This document shows positions 9,964-18,702 of a DNA stretch of 18,747 nt, one piece after another. This DNA comes from Desulfovibrionales bacterium (GTDB lineage: Bacteria; Desulfobacterota; Desulfovibrionia; Desulfovibrionales; Desulfomicrobiaceae). How positions within the stretch are numbered: position 1 is the stretch's first letter; the number at the start of each line of letters is the position of its first letter. Position numbers and translations under genes: made by a program. A model generated the notes under the pieces. That model had not been told where the DNA came from and searched no databases. It saw nothing but the letters and a program-made list of their open reading frames with translations. Location of the stretch: positions 1 to 18,747 of the forward strand of contig JAAYGZ010000201.1 in assembly GCA_012727515.1 (NCBI GenBank), in the 5' to 3' direction.

Positions 9964-11352
9964 ATGATTTCAGCTACTCTGCTCGCTACGTTTCAAAAAT
10001 TGCTGGGCAAAGAAAATGTGATGGACAGCGAGGCTGATCGCCACGCCTATTCCTATGATGCCGCAGTGCTCGACGCTGTTGTACCAGAGTTGGTTCTGCG
10101 CCCGACCAACAGCGAACAGCTTGGCCGTACCGTGGCTCTGTGCAATGAAAACAAGTTGCCCATGACCGTGCGTGGTGCTGGGACAAATTTAAGCGGCGGG
10201 ACCATCCCGACCAAAGAACATGGCGTGGTCATTCTGACCAACGGACTCAATAAGATTCTCGAAATTAACGAGCAGGATCTGTATGCTGTGGTAGAGCCTG
10301 GCGTGGTTACAGCCAAGTTTGCAGCAGAAGTGGCCAAGCGTGGCCTGTTTTATCCTCCGGACCCAGGCTCGCAGGCTGTGTCCACCCTGGGTGGCAATGT
10401 GGCTGAAAACGCTGGCGGCTTGCGCGGTCTGAAATACGGCGTGACCAAAGATTATGTCATGGGCGTTAATTTCTGGAATGCTGAGGGCGAATACGTCAAG
10501 TCAGGTGGAAAAACAGTTAAGTGTGTGACCGGGTTAAACATTGCCCAGCTCATGGTTGGTTCAGAAGGCACGCTGGGCGTATATGACCAGATCATTTTGA
10601 AGCTTGTGCCGCCGCCAGTGGCTTCCAAGGCCATGCTGGCTGAGTTTGATGATATCAATAAAGCATCAGAAACCGTGGCCGCTATTATTGCCAATAAAAT
10701 TGTGCCCTGCACTCTGGAGCTTCTGGATAACGCGACCATCAAGTACGTGGATGATTTTACCAAGGCAGGTTTACCACGTGATGCCGCAGCTATTCTGCTC
10801 ATTGAGGTTGATGGCGGTCATGTGGCGCTGGTGGAAGATGATGCTGTAAAAGTGCTTGATATCTGTAAGAAAAATGGAGCCCGCCATGTGCAGACTGCCA
10901 AGGATGCAGCAGAAAAGAACAAACTGTGGGAAGCTCGTCGCAATGCGCTGCCAGCCCTGGCCCGCGCTCGCCCAACCACGGTTCTTGAAGATGCCACTGT
11001 GCCACGCAGCCAGATTCCGGCCATGATCAAGGCGATCAATGATATTGGCTCCAAGTACAGGCTGCAGATCGGAACCTTTGGCCATGCCGGAGATGGCAAC
11101 CTGCATCCAACCATTCTGACTGATCGGCGCGATAAAGAAGAATTTACCCGCGTGGAGCATGCCATTGATGAGATTTTTGACATTGCCCTGCAACTTGGCG
11201 GTACCTTGTCTGGCGAACACGGCATTGGCATTGCCAAAGCCAAGTGGCTGGAAAAGGAGACATCCAAGGCCACAATTATTTTTTCCCGGCGTCTGAAAAA
11301 AGCAGTGGACCCTGAGTATTTGCTTAATCCTGGTAAAATCATTGGAGGCTAG
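9964..11352 (+). CDS. glcD: FAD-linked D-lactate dehydrogenase subunit, GlcD type
   Basis: This 462-residue flavoprotein belongs to the FAD-binding-4 / FAD-oxidase C-terminal family. The FAD-binding half has VRGAGTNLSGG (69-79) and PPDPGSQAVSTLGGNVAENA (121-140). The C-terminal half has GTFGHAGDGNLHP and GGTLSGEHGIGIAKAKWL, with the catalytic-type histidines. The family oxidises D-lactate or glycolate at FAD. Between a lactate permease and PFOR, D-lactate to pyruvate is the likely reaction; by position it is DVU3027, assigned to D-lactate oxidation in D. vulgaris. It is followed after two bases by the iron-sulfur subunit, whose ribosome binding site GGAGG lies inside the end of this gene, so the two are translationally linked. 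Glycolate remains an alternative substrate. Confidence 0.93.
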   Translation: MISATLLATFQKLLGKENVMDSEADRHAYSYDAAVLDAVVPELVLRPTNSEQLGRTVALCNENKLPMTVRGAGTNLSGGTIPTKEHGVVILTNGLNKILEINEQDLYAVVEPGVVTAKFAAEVAKRGLFYPPDPGSQAVSTLGGNVAENAGGLRGLKYGVTKDYVMGVNFWNAEGEYVKSGGKTVKCVTGLNIAQLMVGSEGTLGVYDQIILKLVPPPVASKAMLAEFDDINKASETVAAIIANKIVPCTLELLDNATIKYVDDFTKAGLPRDAAAILLIEVDGGHVALVEDDAVKVLDICKKNGARHVQTAKDAAEKNKLWEARRNALPALARARPTTVLEDATVPRSQIPAMIKAINDIGSKYRLQIGTFGHAGDGNLHPTILTDRRDKEEFTRVEHAIDEIFDIALQLGGTLSGEHGIGIAKAKWLEKETSKATIIFSRRLKKAVDPEYLLNPGKIIGG

Positions 11353-11354
11353 CC

Positions 11355-12644
11355 ATGAGTGCTGATGTGCATCAACTAGCCCAAATGCTGCACGAGCTTG
11401 ATGACCAGATGGTCTCGTGCATGAAGTGCGGCTTGTGTCAGGCAGTGTGTCCGGTATTTGCGGAAACCATGAGCGAAGGAGATGTGGCCCGGGGTAAAAT
11501 TGCCCTGCTGGAAAATCTGGCCAAGGAAATGATTCAGGACCCTCAGGGCGTGCAGAAAAAGCTGAACATGTGCCTGCTGTGTGGCTCATGCGCGGCAAAC
11601 TGCCCCAGCGGGGTCAAGGTACTTGATATTTTTCTCAAGGCCAGGGTCATTGTGAACACATACATGGGTTTGCCAGCGGCCAAAAAGGCTATTTTCCAGG
11701 GCCTGCTGACCAAGCCAGCACTCTTTAACTCAGTATTGGATGTGGCATCTAAATTCCAGGGCGTGTTTACGAAAACCGCCAATGAAGTCATTGGCTCATC
11801 GTGTTCGCGCATCCAGGCCCCTGTGATCGGGGAGCGGCATTTCATGCCTCTGGCCAAAAAGCCACTGCGCAAGCTGGAAGCACCACGCAATTCCCGGCCC
11901 GGAAAAAGTGGGTACAGAATTGCCTTTTTTCCTGGCTGCCTGATTGACAAGGTCTATCCGCAGATCGGTCAGGCCGTGCTCAAAATCATGGAGCATCACG
12001 AAGTAGGCGTGTACATGCCGGCTGGCCAGGCCTGTTGTGGTATTCCGGCTCTGGCCTCTGGCGACAAAAACTCCTTTGATAAACTGGTGGCCTGCAATGT
12101 GGACGTGTTTGAAAAGGAAAACTTTGATTATCTGCTCACTGCGTGTGCCACATGCACGGCAACCATGCACGAAATCTGGCCGCTCATGTCAGGCAACCTG
12201 CCCCAGAGTATGCAGGATCGTATTGCAGCGCTGGCAACCAAGGTTATGGATGTGAACCAGTTTCTGGTGGATGTGCTTAAAGTGGAAGCACCGGTTGCTG
12301 GAACTGGAACCAAGGTGACCTACCATGACCCCTGTCATCTGAAAAAATCCATGAAAGTCTCGGAGCAGCCGCGTTTGTTGCTCAAGACCAATCCGCGTGT
12401 GGAATTTGTGGAAATGGCTGATGCAGATCGCTGCTGTGGTTGTGGTGGCAGCTTTAATCTGGAGCATTATACATTGTCGAAAGAAATCGGCACACGTAAG
12501 CGCAATGACATTGTTGCTTCAGAAGCGCAGGTTGTTGCAACCGGGTGTCCGGCCTGTATGCTGCAGATTTCAGATATGCTTTCTCAGCACCATGACAAAG
12601 TTGCCGTAAAGCATGTTGTAGAATTGTACGCAGAAACCCTGTAA
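11355..12644 (+). CDS. glcF: Iron-sulfur subunit of D-lactate dehydrogenase, GlcF type
   Basis: This 429-residue protein accepts electrons from the GlcD-type flavoprotein and passes them on, probably toward the quinone pool. Two [4Fe-4S] motifs are near the N-terminus: Cys22/25/28/32 (CMKCGLCQAVCP) and Cys73/76/79/83 (CLLCGSCAANCP). Two CCG domains follow: CCGIPALASGDK from 227 with TACATC (263-267), and PCHLKKS (326-332) with CCGCGGSF (360-367) and GCPAC (397-401). These are typical of GlcF, LldE and HdrD relatives. No membrane segment is evident, so attachment would be peripheral. It corresponds by position to DVU3028. It is the last gene before a strong terminator. Confidence 0.93.
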   Translation: MSADVHQLAQMLHELDDQMVSCMKCGLCQAVCPVFAETMSEGDVARGKIALLENLAKEMIQDPQGVQKKLNMCLLCGSCAANCPSGVKVLDIFLKARVIVNTYMGLPAAKKAIFQGLLTKPALFNSVLDVASKFQGVFTKTANEVIGSSCSRIQAPVIGERHFMPLAKKPLRKLEAPRNSRPGKSGYRIAFFPGCLIDKVYPQIGQAVLKIMEHHEVGVYMPAGQACCGIPALASGDKNSFDKLVACNVDVFEKENFDYLLTACATCTATMHEIWPLMSGNLPQSMQDRIAALATKVMDVNQFLVDVLKVEAPVAGTGTKVTYHDPCHLKKSMKVSEQPRLLLKTNPRVEFVEMADADRCCGCGGSFNLEHYTLSKEIGTRKRNDIVASEAQVVATGCPACMLQISDMLSQHHDKVAVKHVVELYAETL

Positions 12645-12650
12645 GTATAA

Positions 12651-12693
12651 AAAATAAGCGGTGCTGGTGTTTCTATCCAGTACCGCTTATTTT
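12651..12693 (+). terminator. Strong terminator after glcF
   Basis: The stem AAAATAAGCGGTGCTGG (12651-12667) pairs with CCAGTACCGCTTATTTT (12677-12693): 17 pairs with one G-U and a 9-base loop. The A-rich left and T-rich right ends make it look bidirectional. It begins 6 bases after the stop and separates the por-glcF unit from pta-ackA. Confidence 0.85.
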
Positions 12694-12703
12694 ATATGTG
12701 AAG

Positions 12704-12721
12704 AATGCGTTTTAACGCATT
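12704..12721. repeat. Perfect palindrome upstream of pta (possible operator)
   Basis: AATGCGTT (12704-12711) and AACGCATT (12714-12721) are perfect 8-base arms around TT. It lies just upstream of the candidate -35 element (12726), where a repressor or activator could act. The loop is too short for a stable RNA hairpin, so a DNA-binding site is more likely. I do not recognise the motif. Confidence 0.5.
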
Positions 12722-12747
12722 GCAGTGGACATAGATTGTCCACAATG
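12718..12747. repeat. Inverted repeat overlapping the pta -35 region
   Basis: GTGGACA (12725-12731) and TGTCCAC (12737-12743) are perfect 7-base arms around TAGAT. In an alternative pairing CATTG (12718-12722) and CAATG (12743-12747) extend the symmetry, with a 3-base bulge on the left. It covers the -35 element and overlaps the upstream palindrome by 4 bases. Confidence 0.5.
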
Positions 12748-12755
12748 TAGATAAT
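12726..12755 (+). promoter_or_regulatory. Candidate sigma-70-type promoter of pta-ackA
   Basis: TGGACA (12726-12731) matches TTGACA at 5 of 6 positions. GATAAT (12750-12755) matches TATAAT at 5 of 6, with an 18-base spacer. Transcription would start near 12762, before the ribosome binding site AAAGGA (12771-12776). A separate promoter is expected because a strong terminator lies just upstream. Confidence 0.5.
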
Positions 12756-12782
12756 CTGTCTTCATCGTGTAAAGGATATACT

Positions 12783-14885
12783 ATGGCCACTAATCTATAC
12801 GTTACAGCGACAGAAGCGCGAAGTGGAAAATCAGCCATTGTTTTAGGCGTCATGCAGATGCTTTTGCGGGATATTCGGCGCGTTGGTTTTTTTCGGCCCA
12901 TCATTAACAATGATTCTGATCGCAAAGATCATGATATAGACCTGGTTTTGTCACAGTTTTATTTGGGGCTTCAATACCATGAAACCTATGCCCTGACCAT
13001 GCGCCAGGCCAAAGAACTGGTGAATGCCGGGCAGCATTCTTTGCTCATTGAAAAAATTATTAACAAGTATAAAGAACTGGAAAGCAAGTGTGATTTTGTG
13101 CTTCTTGAAGGCACAGACTATGAGGGCACAAGTCCGGCTTTTGAGTTTGATATTAATGCCGATATTGCCGCAAACCTGGGCAGCCCATTGCTGGTGGTGT
13201 CCAATGCCTGCCAGAAGACAGAACATGAGATCATCAGCGCCACCAAACTGGCAGTAGAGTCTTTTGCAGACAAGGCGGTTGATATTTTAGGTGTTATTGT
13301 CAACCGTGCAGATATTCCAGACCGGGATGCGTTGCGCGTGGCCTTGCGCAAAACCCTGAACAAACCAGAGTTATTGCTGTATATCATTCCTGAAGTGGCT
13401 ATTCTGGGCAAACCAACCATTAATGATGTGCGTAAATGGGTGGGTGCAGAAGTGCTGTATGGTCAGGAGGGCCTGGGCGCACAGGTGGACGATATTGTTG
13501 TGGCAGCCATGCAGATTGAAAATTTCATGAACTATATTGAGCGTGGCAGCCTGGTGGTGACTCCGGGGGATCGTTCAGACATTATTGTCAGCAGCCTGGC
13601 GTCCCGGCAGTCCTCTTCGTATCCGGACATTGCCGGAATTTTACTGACCGGTGGTCTGCGACCTGGCAAAAGCGTGGCCCGGCTTATTGACGGCTGGACT
13701 GGCGTGCCTGTGCCTGTGCTTTTGGGCAAGGAGGCAACCTTTCAGACTGCCCGCCGACTGTACAATATGTACGGCAAGATAGAGCCTGAAGATCAGAAAA
13801 AAGTGGCCTCAGCCCTGGGTGTTTTTGAAGAAAATGTAGATACAGATGAACTGCGTCTGCGCCTGAATGCCCGCAAATCAACCAAGATGACTCCGCAGAT
13901 GTTTGAGTATGGGCTGATTGAAAAGGCCAAGAAACATCGGCAGCACATTGTCCTGCCTGAAGGACATGACGAGCGCATTCTGCAGGCCGCAGATATCCTG
14001 CTGCGTCGGGGTGTTGTGGAGCTGACTATTCTGGGTGATCCACAACACATTGAGTCTAAAATTTCGCAACTGGGCCTTAATCTTTCAGGCGTACATCTTG
14101 TTAATCCCACTGTTTCGTCTGACTACGCGCCGTATGTTTCTACTTTTATGGATTTGCGCAAGAAAAAGGGCGTGTCCAGAGAAGTGGCCAGTGACTGTAT
14201 GCAGGACCCAACCTATTTTGGGACCATGATGGTGTACAAGGGCCAGGCCGATGGCATGGTTTCTGGAGCCATGAACACCACGGCCCATACCATTCGTCCG
14301 GCATTTCAGATCATTAAGACCAAGCCTGGTGCGTCTATTGTTTCCAGCGTGTTTTTAATGTGCCTGAAAGATCGGGTGCTTGTCTTTGGTGACTGCGCGG
14401 TTAATCCCAACCCAACAGCCCAGCAATTGGCGGAAATTGCGATAAGTTCAGCAGAAACTGCGCGTATTTTCGGGGTGGAGCCACGAGTGGCCATGTTGTC
14501 CTACTCAACAGGCGATTCCGGAGCCGGCGGTGATGTGGATGTGGTTATTGAGGCCACGCGCATTGCCCGTGAGATGGCTCCGCAGCTGCTCCTTGAAGGC
14601 CCGCTGCAATATGACGCGGCCATTGATCCTGACGTGGGGGCAAAAAAACTTCCCGGAAGCAAGGTCGCTGGTCGGGCCACTGTGTTTGTTTTTCCAGATC
14701 TGAACACAGGCAACAACACCTATAAGGCTGTGCAGCGGGCCGCCAATGCCGTGGCCATTGGCCCGGTTTTGCAGGGCTTGAACAAGCCGGTCAATGATCT
14801 GAGCCGGGGCTGCACAGTGGCTGATATTGTCAACACTGTGGCCATCACAGCTATTCAGGCCCAGGCGGAAAAAGGATTAATCTAG
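12783..14885 (+). CDS. pta: Phosphate acetyltransferase, long three-domain form
   Basis: The enzyme converts acetyl-CoA and phosphate to acetyl phosphate and CoA in the cytoplasm. At 700 residues it is the long form, close to E. coli Pta. The N-terminal BioD/CobB-like domain starts with TATEARSGKSAI, a P-loop-like motif. The DRTGG-type middle domain includes TPGDRSDII near 260 and GILLTGGLRPG. The catalytic domain spans about 372-695, with IVLPEGHDERI, DGMVSGAMNTTAHTIRPAFQ, MLSYSTGDSGAGGDVD and FPDLNTGNNTYKAVQR. AAAGGA stands 6 bases before the ATG. The gene is 10 bases ahead of ackA. It acts after PFOR in converting lactate to acetate. It has its own promoter region, so it may be expressed apart from the por-glcF unit. 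Confidence 0.97.
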   Translation: MATNLYVTATEARSGKSAIVLGVMQMLLRDIRRVGFFRPIINNDSDRKDHDIDLVLSQFYLGLQYHETYALTMRQAKELVNAGQHSLLIEKIINKYKELESKCDFVLLEGTDYEGTSPAFEFDINADIAANLGSPLLVVSNACQKTEHEIISATKLAVESFADKAVDILGVIVNRADIPDRDALRVALRKTLNKPELLLYIIPEVAILGKPTINDVRKWVGAEVLYGQEGLGAQVDDIVVAAMQIENFMNYIERGSLVVTPGDRSDIIVSSLASRQSSSYPDIAGILLTGGLRPGKSVARLIDGWTGVPVPVLLGKEATFQTARRLYNMYGKIEPEDQKKVASALGVFEENVDTDELRLRLNARKSTKMTPQMFEYGLIEKAKKHRQHIVLPEGHDERILQAADILLRRGVVELTILGDPQHIESKISQLGLNLSGVHLVNPTVSSDYAPYVSTFMDLRKKKGVSREVASDCMQDPTYFGTMMVYKGQADGMVSGAMNTTAHTIRPAFQIIKTKPGASIVSSVFLMCLKDRVLVFGDCAVNPNPTAQQLAEIAISSAETARIFGVEPRVAMLSYSTGDSGAGGDVDVVIEATRIAREMAPQLLLEGPLQYDAAIDPDVGAKKLPGSKVAGRATVFVFPDLNTGNNTYKAVQRAANAVAIGPVLQGLNKPVNDLSRGCTVADIVNTVAITAIQAQAEKGLI

Positions 14886-14895
14886 CGAGGAAAAT

Positions 14896-16098
14896 ATGAA
14901 GGTTTTTGTTATCAATTCGGGAAGTTCTTCCCTGAAATATCAGCTTCTGGACATGGATACCCAGCAGGTTATGACCACGGGCCTGGTGGAACGGATTGGA
15001 GACAGCATGGGCAGGATCAGCCAAAAGAATTGGCCTGATACCCCGCAGCAGGCCAATATTGAAGAGGAACGGCCTTTTGCAGATCATCACGAGGCCATGC
15101 ACACCGTGGTCAATCTGGTCACCGGTCCTGGCGGAGTCATTGCCTCGGCTGAGGCCATTGATGCCGTGGGACACCGCGTGGTGCAGGGCGGGGAAACTCT
15201 TTTTACCAGCACTTGTATTGACGATGCTGTGGTGGCGCAGATCCGTGCTAATTGTCCTCTTTCGCCCTTACACAATCCGGCTAACCTGGTGGGCATTGAG
15301 GTTGCACGAGAATTGTTTGCAGGAGTGCCGCAGGTGGCTGTGTTTGACACAGAGTTTCATCAGACCATGCCTGCTGAAGCCTTTATGTATGCCATTCCCT
15401 ATGAACTGTACGAAGAACTCAGGATTCGGCGCTATGGATTTCATGGCACCTCGCATCGTTATGTAGCGCAGCAGGCTGCGGCCATGCTTGGCAAAAGAGC
15501 TGACGAGGTCAACCTGATCACCCTGCACCTGGGCAATGGGTGCAGCATGGCTGCTGTGCGTCAGGGCCAGTGTATTGATACGTCCATGGGCATGACGCCT
15601 CTTGCAGGGGTTATGATGGGCACGCGCAGCGGGGATATTGATCCTGCCATTATTCCTTTTTTAATGAAGGAAAAAGGCCTGGACATGGCCCAGATTGATG
15701 ACATCTTAAATAAAAAGAGCGGGCTTAAGGGCATTTGCGGCATGAATGACATGCGCGATATTCACGCTGCCGCAGCCCAGGGGGATGCAAAAGCAGCTCT
15801 GGCCCTGAGCATGTTTGTGTACCGGATTAAACAATACATTGGCGCGTACTATGCCGTTACCGGGCCGCTTGACGCCCTGGTTTTTACTGCCGGAATCGGT
15901 GAAAATGACGATGTAGTGCGGGGCAGAGTCTGTGCGGGCCTTGCGCATCTGGGCATTGAAATTGACCCGGAGCGTAATGGCGGACGTAAAAAAACAGCAA
16001 CAGCGGTGCAGGCTGAATCAAGCCGTGTGGCTGTTTTTGTTATTCCCACCAACGAAGAGCTGGCCATTGCCCAGGCCACCCAGGCTGTTCTGGCGTAA
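14896..16098 (+). CDS. ackA: Acetate kinase
   Basis: Acetate kinase transfers the phosphate of acetyl phosphate to ADP, giving ATP and acetate; it is the substrate-level ATP step of lactate oxidation. The 400-residue length is standard. Expected active-site residues are present: Asn7 and Lys14 in VINSGSSSLK, Arg94 in GHRVVQGGE, His126, Asp151 in FDTEFHQTMP, His183 in FHGTSHRYV, Arg244 in GTRSGDIDP, and Glu387 near the C-terminus in TNEELAIAQ. The common HGGE appears here as QGGE, and the usual Ala in FDTAFHQTMP is Glu; neither removes a catalytic residue. GAGGA lies just before the ATG, and the gap after pta is 10 bases, so pta and ackA form one operon. Confidence 0.97.
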   Translation: MKVFVINSGSSSLKYQLLDMDTQQVMTTGLVERIGDSMGRISQKNWPDTPQQANIEEERPFADHHEAMHTVVNLVTGPGGVIASAEAIDAVGHRVVQGGETLFTSTCIDDAVVAQIRANCPLSPLHNPANLVGIEVARELFAGVPQVAVFDTEFHQTMPAEAFMYAIPYELYEELRIRRYGFHGTSHRYVAQQAAAMLGKRADEVNLITLHLGNGCSMAAVRQGQCIDTSMGMTPLAGVMMGTRSGDIDPAIIPFLMKEKGLDMAQIDDILNKKSGLKGICGMNDMRDIHAAAAQGDAKAALALSMFVYRIKQYIGAYYAVTGPLDALVFTAGIGENDDVVRGRVCAGLAHLGIEIDPERNGGRKKTATAVQAESSRVAVFVIPTNEELAIAQATQAVLA

Positions 16099-16109
16099 AG
16101 AGATTATCT

Positions 16110-16155
16110 GGGTGAGGCAGCCAGCCTGTACTTTGCTGGGCCCACAGCCTCACCC
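16110..16155. terminator. Hairpin between convergent ackA and pstB
   Basis: GGGTGAGGC (16110-16118) and GCCTCACCC (16147-16155) form a perfect 9-bp stem; inside it CCAGC (16121-16125) pairs with GCTGG (16135-16139). It sits in the 101-base gap between two genes that face each other. There is no T-run on either strand, so it may end transcription weakly or block 3' decay for both messages. Confidence 0.45.
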
Positions 16156-16199
16156 TATTCAACAAGATTGCCGCGCTCTTGCCACACCGTAGTATCTCA

Positions 16200-16916
16200 T
16201 CAGGCTTTTTCTTCCGCCTTATCCAGCACGCACCCATCTTTCAGAGTCAGCACTGTATCTGCTAACCGTGCAGCAAATTCCACGGCATGAGAAACAATGA
16301 CCAGGGTATAGCGTTTTTTCAGACTGGCCAGCAGTTCTTCAATGGCTGCGGCAGAGTGAGTATCAAGGGACGACGTGGGTTCATCCAGTAACAGGATGCG
16401 AGGGCGCATGGCCAGGGTGCGAGCCAGGCACAGGCGTTGCTGCTGGCCTCCGGACAGAGTGCGTGCATCGGCAGCCAGACGGTCATGAACTTCGCCCCAG
16501 AGTTGCGTTTCTTGTAACGCATGACACGCCGCATCACGGGCCTTGTCCCGGTTCAGCCCATGTACCGTGACCAGGGGCAGGATCAGATTCTGTTCAATGC
16601 TCATGGGCAGAACATTGGGATGCTGAAAGACCATGCCAACCAGGCGTCGCAGCTCTGGCAGGCTGATTTCATCGGCATAGGGATTGATGCTCTGGCCATC
16701 CAGGTGCAGGCGAATGTCTCCGTGGGTCCGGCAACCGGGAAAACATTCATTGAGCCGGTTCAGAACCCTGAGCAGCGTTGTTTTGCCAGCTCCGGAGCGG
16801 CCCAGAACAAAGGTGGCTCCGGGCAGGATTTCTGTGGTGACATCACGCAGGATATGTCGTCCGTCCATAAAGACACTGACATTGCGCAGGGTAAAGACAG
16901 GGGGCAGTGTGGTCAT
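16200..16916 (-). CDS. pstB: Phosphate ABC transporter ATP-binding protein, divergent PstB
   Basis: This 238-residue ATPase would power the fused permease next to it. It has Walker A GRSGAGKTT (39-47), Q-loop Gln98 in MVFQHPNVLPMSI, signature LSGGQ (154-158), Walker B ILLLDEP with Glu179, D-loop Asp185, and switch His210. LNRLN after Walker A and the ELRRLVGMVFQ stretch are PstB-like. It departs from typical PstB in its P-loop (usually GPSGCGKST) and in the C-terminal part (VSHAVEFAARLADTVLTL, where PstB usually has VTHNMQQAARVSD). I chose the ATG at 16916 because it overlaps the permease stop by four bases (ATGA) and has GGA upstream; the frame is open for 12 more codons. No phoU follows within the window. 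The phosphate role is inferred mainly from its neighbours. Confidence 0.88.
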   Translation of the reverse strand: MTTLPPVFTLRNVSVFMDGRHILRDVTTEILPGATFVLGRSGAGKTTLLRVLNRLNECFPGCRTHGDIRLHLDGQSINPYADEISLPELRRLVGMVFQHPNVLPMSIEQNLILPLVTVHGLNRDKARDAACHALQETQLWGEVHDRLAADARTLSGGQQQRLCLARTLAMRPRILLLDEPTSSLDTHSAAAIEELLASLKKRYTLVIVSHAVEFAARLADTVLTLKDGCVLDKAEEKA

Positions 16917-18700
16917 GTTTTTTCCATTCCGGTCCGCAGAGCACGCGCACATCCGTACAGCAGGACTGTCAGGGTCAGCAGGGTCAGGGCTGCGGCAAAA
17001 CCTTTGTGCAGGTCAGCCTCGCTCTGATACTGGGTTGCAAGGTAATAAATGGCAAAGGGCAGGGCTTCGAATTTATCCAGCAGGCCCTTGGGCAGGCCAC
17101 CGCTGGCCACGACTCCGGTAAGCAGAATAACAGCCGTGTCCTCGGCTGCACGGCCCATGGACAGAACAGCCCCTTTCAGGATTCCCCTGCTTGCTGCCGG
17201 AGGCAGAATGTGCCGGAGACTTTGCCATGTGGTCATGCCCAGGCTTGGGCCAAGCAGACGCAGTTCTTCTGGCATGGAGGCCAGAGCCACGACCGTGGCA
17301 TTTATGGTGTAGGGTAGTACCAGCAGCGCAATGCACAGGGCTGCCAGGAGCAGACAGGTATTTGCTTCGGGCGCAATGGTGTGGCGAAGAAAAATAATGA
17401 GCGAAAAACCGAACAGGCCCATGACAATAGACGGAACTCCGGCCAGGGCATTGGCTGAAAAACTCAGGGCCTGACGTATGGGGCTGGGTATGTAGTGAGA
17501 CAGGGCAATGCCAGCGCTGATGCCAAGTGGAATGGCCATACAGGACGCCAGGACCACCAGGGTCATGGTGCCCACGCAGGCCGCAAAAATACCGTCCCAG
17601 ACCGGGGCGCGTCCGAATATGGCTGCCAATACAGGGGCGTCGCCGAAAAAAAGATGCAGATTGATAACAGGCAGGCTCCGGTACAGTAAAAACGACATGA
17701 GCGCGCCTATGGCACCAAGAATGATGCTGACAGAGAAAATGGACCAGCCAAGGACCAGACTGCGCCAGACCGGGTGTGCGGCCATTGTTGCCAGTATGCC
17801 CAGGGAGCGTGGGCCCAGAGATGTGTTTTTTGTTTTTCGGCTGTACAGGCCCAACTGCACAATCAGGGTTGTGCCAAATAAAAGCAATCCACAGGCAAAA
17901 AGAGAATGAAAGGCCGGTGAGCTGTTGTCTGTGGCAACAACCAGAGCAATGTGTGCTGTTAATGTGCGGATGGAGTCAAATACAGATGCAGGTATCTGTG
18001 GCGCATTTCCCGCTAGCGTAAGGGGAATGAGTGTATCGCTGATGGCCCTGCAAAATCCCATGATAGCGGCCATGCGCAAACCACTGGCTGATCCGGGCAG
18101 AACGACAAGCAGCACGGCTTGCAGCGGCGTGCATCCAAGGCTGGCACTGGTCAGGCGTGTTTGTTGTTCTGTCTCGCTCAGGGCTGCGTGCAGAAAAAGT
18201 ATAATGGTCGGGAGAATAAGCAGGGACAGGGTCAGGCTGGCGGCCAGGATAGACGGGCCATTACCGCCGACCGTGGTGCTGAGTAATGGAATGAGCAGAA
18301 ACAGAGAGACAAACCCATACACTATGGTTGGGATTGCTGTCATAAATGTAATGACTGCCAGCACAAGACGCTTGCATTGTCTGAGCCAGGGGTTGGCCCA
18401 CGGGGCGCAGACAAAAATACAAATGCCCAGGGCTGTTGGATAGGCAAGCATAAATGCGGCAGTGCTTAACGCCAGGGACCCGACAATCATGGGTAAAATG
18501 CCATAGTGTCCCTGATAGGGACGCCATGTCCACGACATAATCTCGGACCAGTGTCCGCTGGTCAATAATGGCAGGCTGAACACCAGCAGAAAAATAAAGA
18601 TGGAAATCAGGGTCAGTAAGGAAATGAGTCCTGCCCCGCAGGACAGGACTCTGACGATCTGATCAACCAGGGCGTGACGAGAAAGAGATGCGTTGGACAC
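16913..18700 (-). CDS. Fused phosphate ABC transporter permease, PstC-PstA in one chain
   Basis: This 595-residue membrane protein joins two permeases that are usually separate. The first half (about 1-290) is PstC-like: a long first membrane segment, a W-P-YGILP stretch (59-70), AIPTIVYGF (122-130), and an EAA loop at 181-202. The second half (about 310-590) is PstA-like: AIPLGISAGIAL (389-400), GVPSIVMGLFG (421-431), and an EAA loop at 481-500. The usual RA-GET motif appears as RAISDT (218-223) in the first half and RAAEDT (517-522) in the second, so the Gly-Glu pair is altered in both. The start is a GTG two bases after the pstS stop; no strong ribosome binding site is visible, which suggests coupling to pstS. 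It overlaps pstB by four bases. The two halves together would form the whole membrane pore. Confidence 0.9.
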   Translation of the reverse strand: MSNASLSRHALVDQIVRVLSCGAGLISLLTLISIFIFLLVFSLPLLTSGHWSEIMSWTWRPYQGHYGILPMIVGSLALSTAAFMLAYPTALGICIFVCAPWANPWLRQCKRLVLAVITFMTAIPTIVYGFVSLFLLIPLLSTTVGGNGPSILAASLTLSLLILPTIILFLHAALSETEQQTRLTSASLGCTPLQAVLLVVLPGSASGLRMAAIMGFCRAISDTLIPLTLAGNAPQIPASVFDSIRTLTAHIALVVATDNSSPAFHSLFACGLLLFGTTLIVQLGLYSRKTKNTSLGPRSLGILATMAAHPVWRSLVLGWSIFSVSIILGAIGALMSFLLYRSLPVINLHLFFGDAPVLAAIFGRAPVWDGIFAACVGTMTLVVLASCMAIPLGISAGIALSHYIPSPIRQALSFSANALAGVPSIVMGLFGFSLIIFLRHTIAPEANTCLLLAALCIALLVLPYTINATVVALASMPEELRLLGPSLGMTTWQSLRHILPPAASRGILKGAVLSMGRAAEDTAVILLTGVVASGGLPKGLLDKFEALPFAIYYLATQYQSEADLHKGFAAALTLLTLTVLLYGCARALRTGMEKT

Positions 18701-18702
18701 TG

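Noticed and set aside
16917..16952. An upstream start for pstB at 16952
   Set aside because: It would overlap the permease gene by 40 bases; the ATG at 16916 gives the usual four-base overlap and a normal ABC ATPase start.
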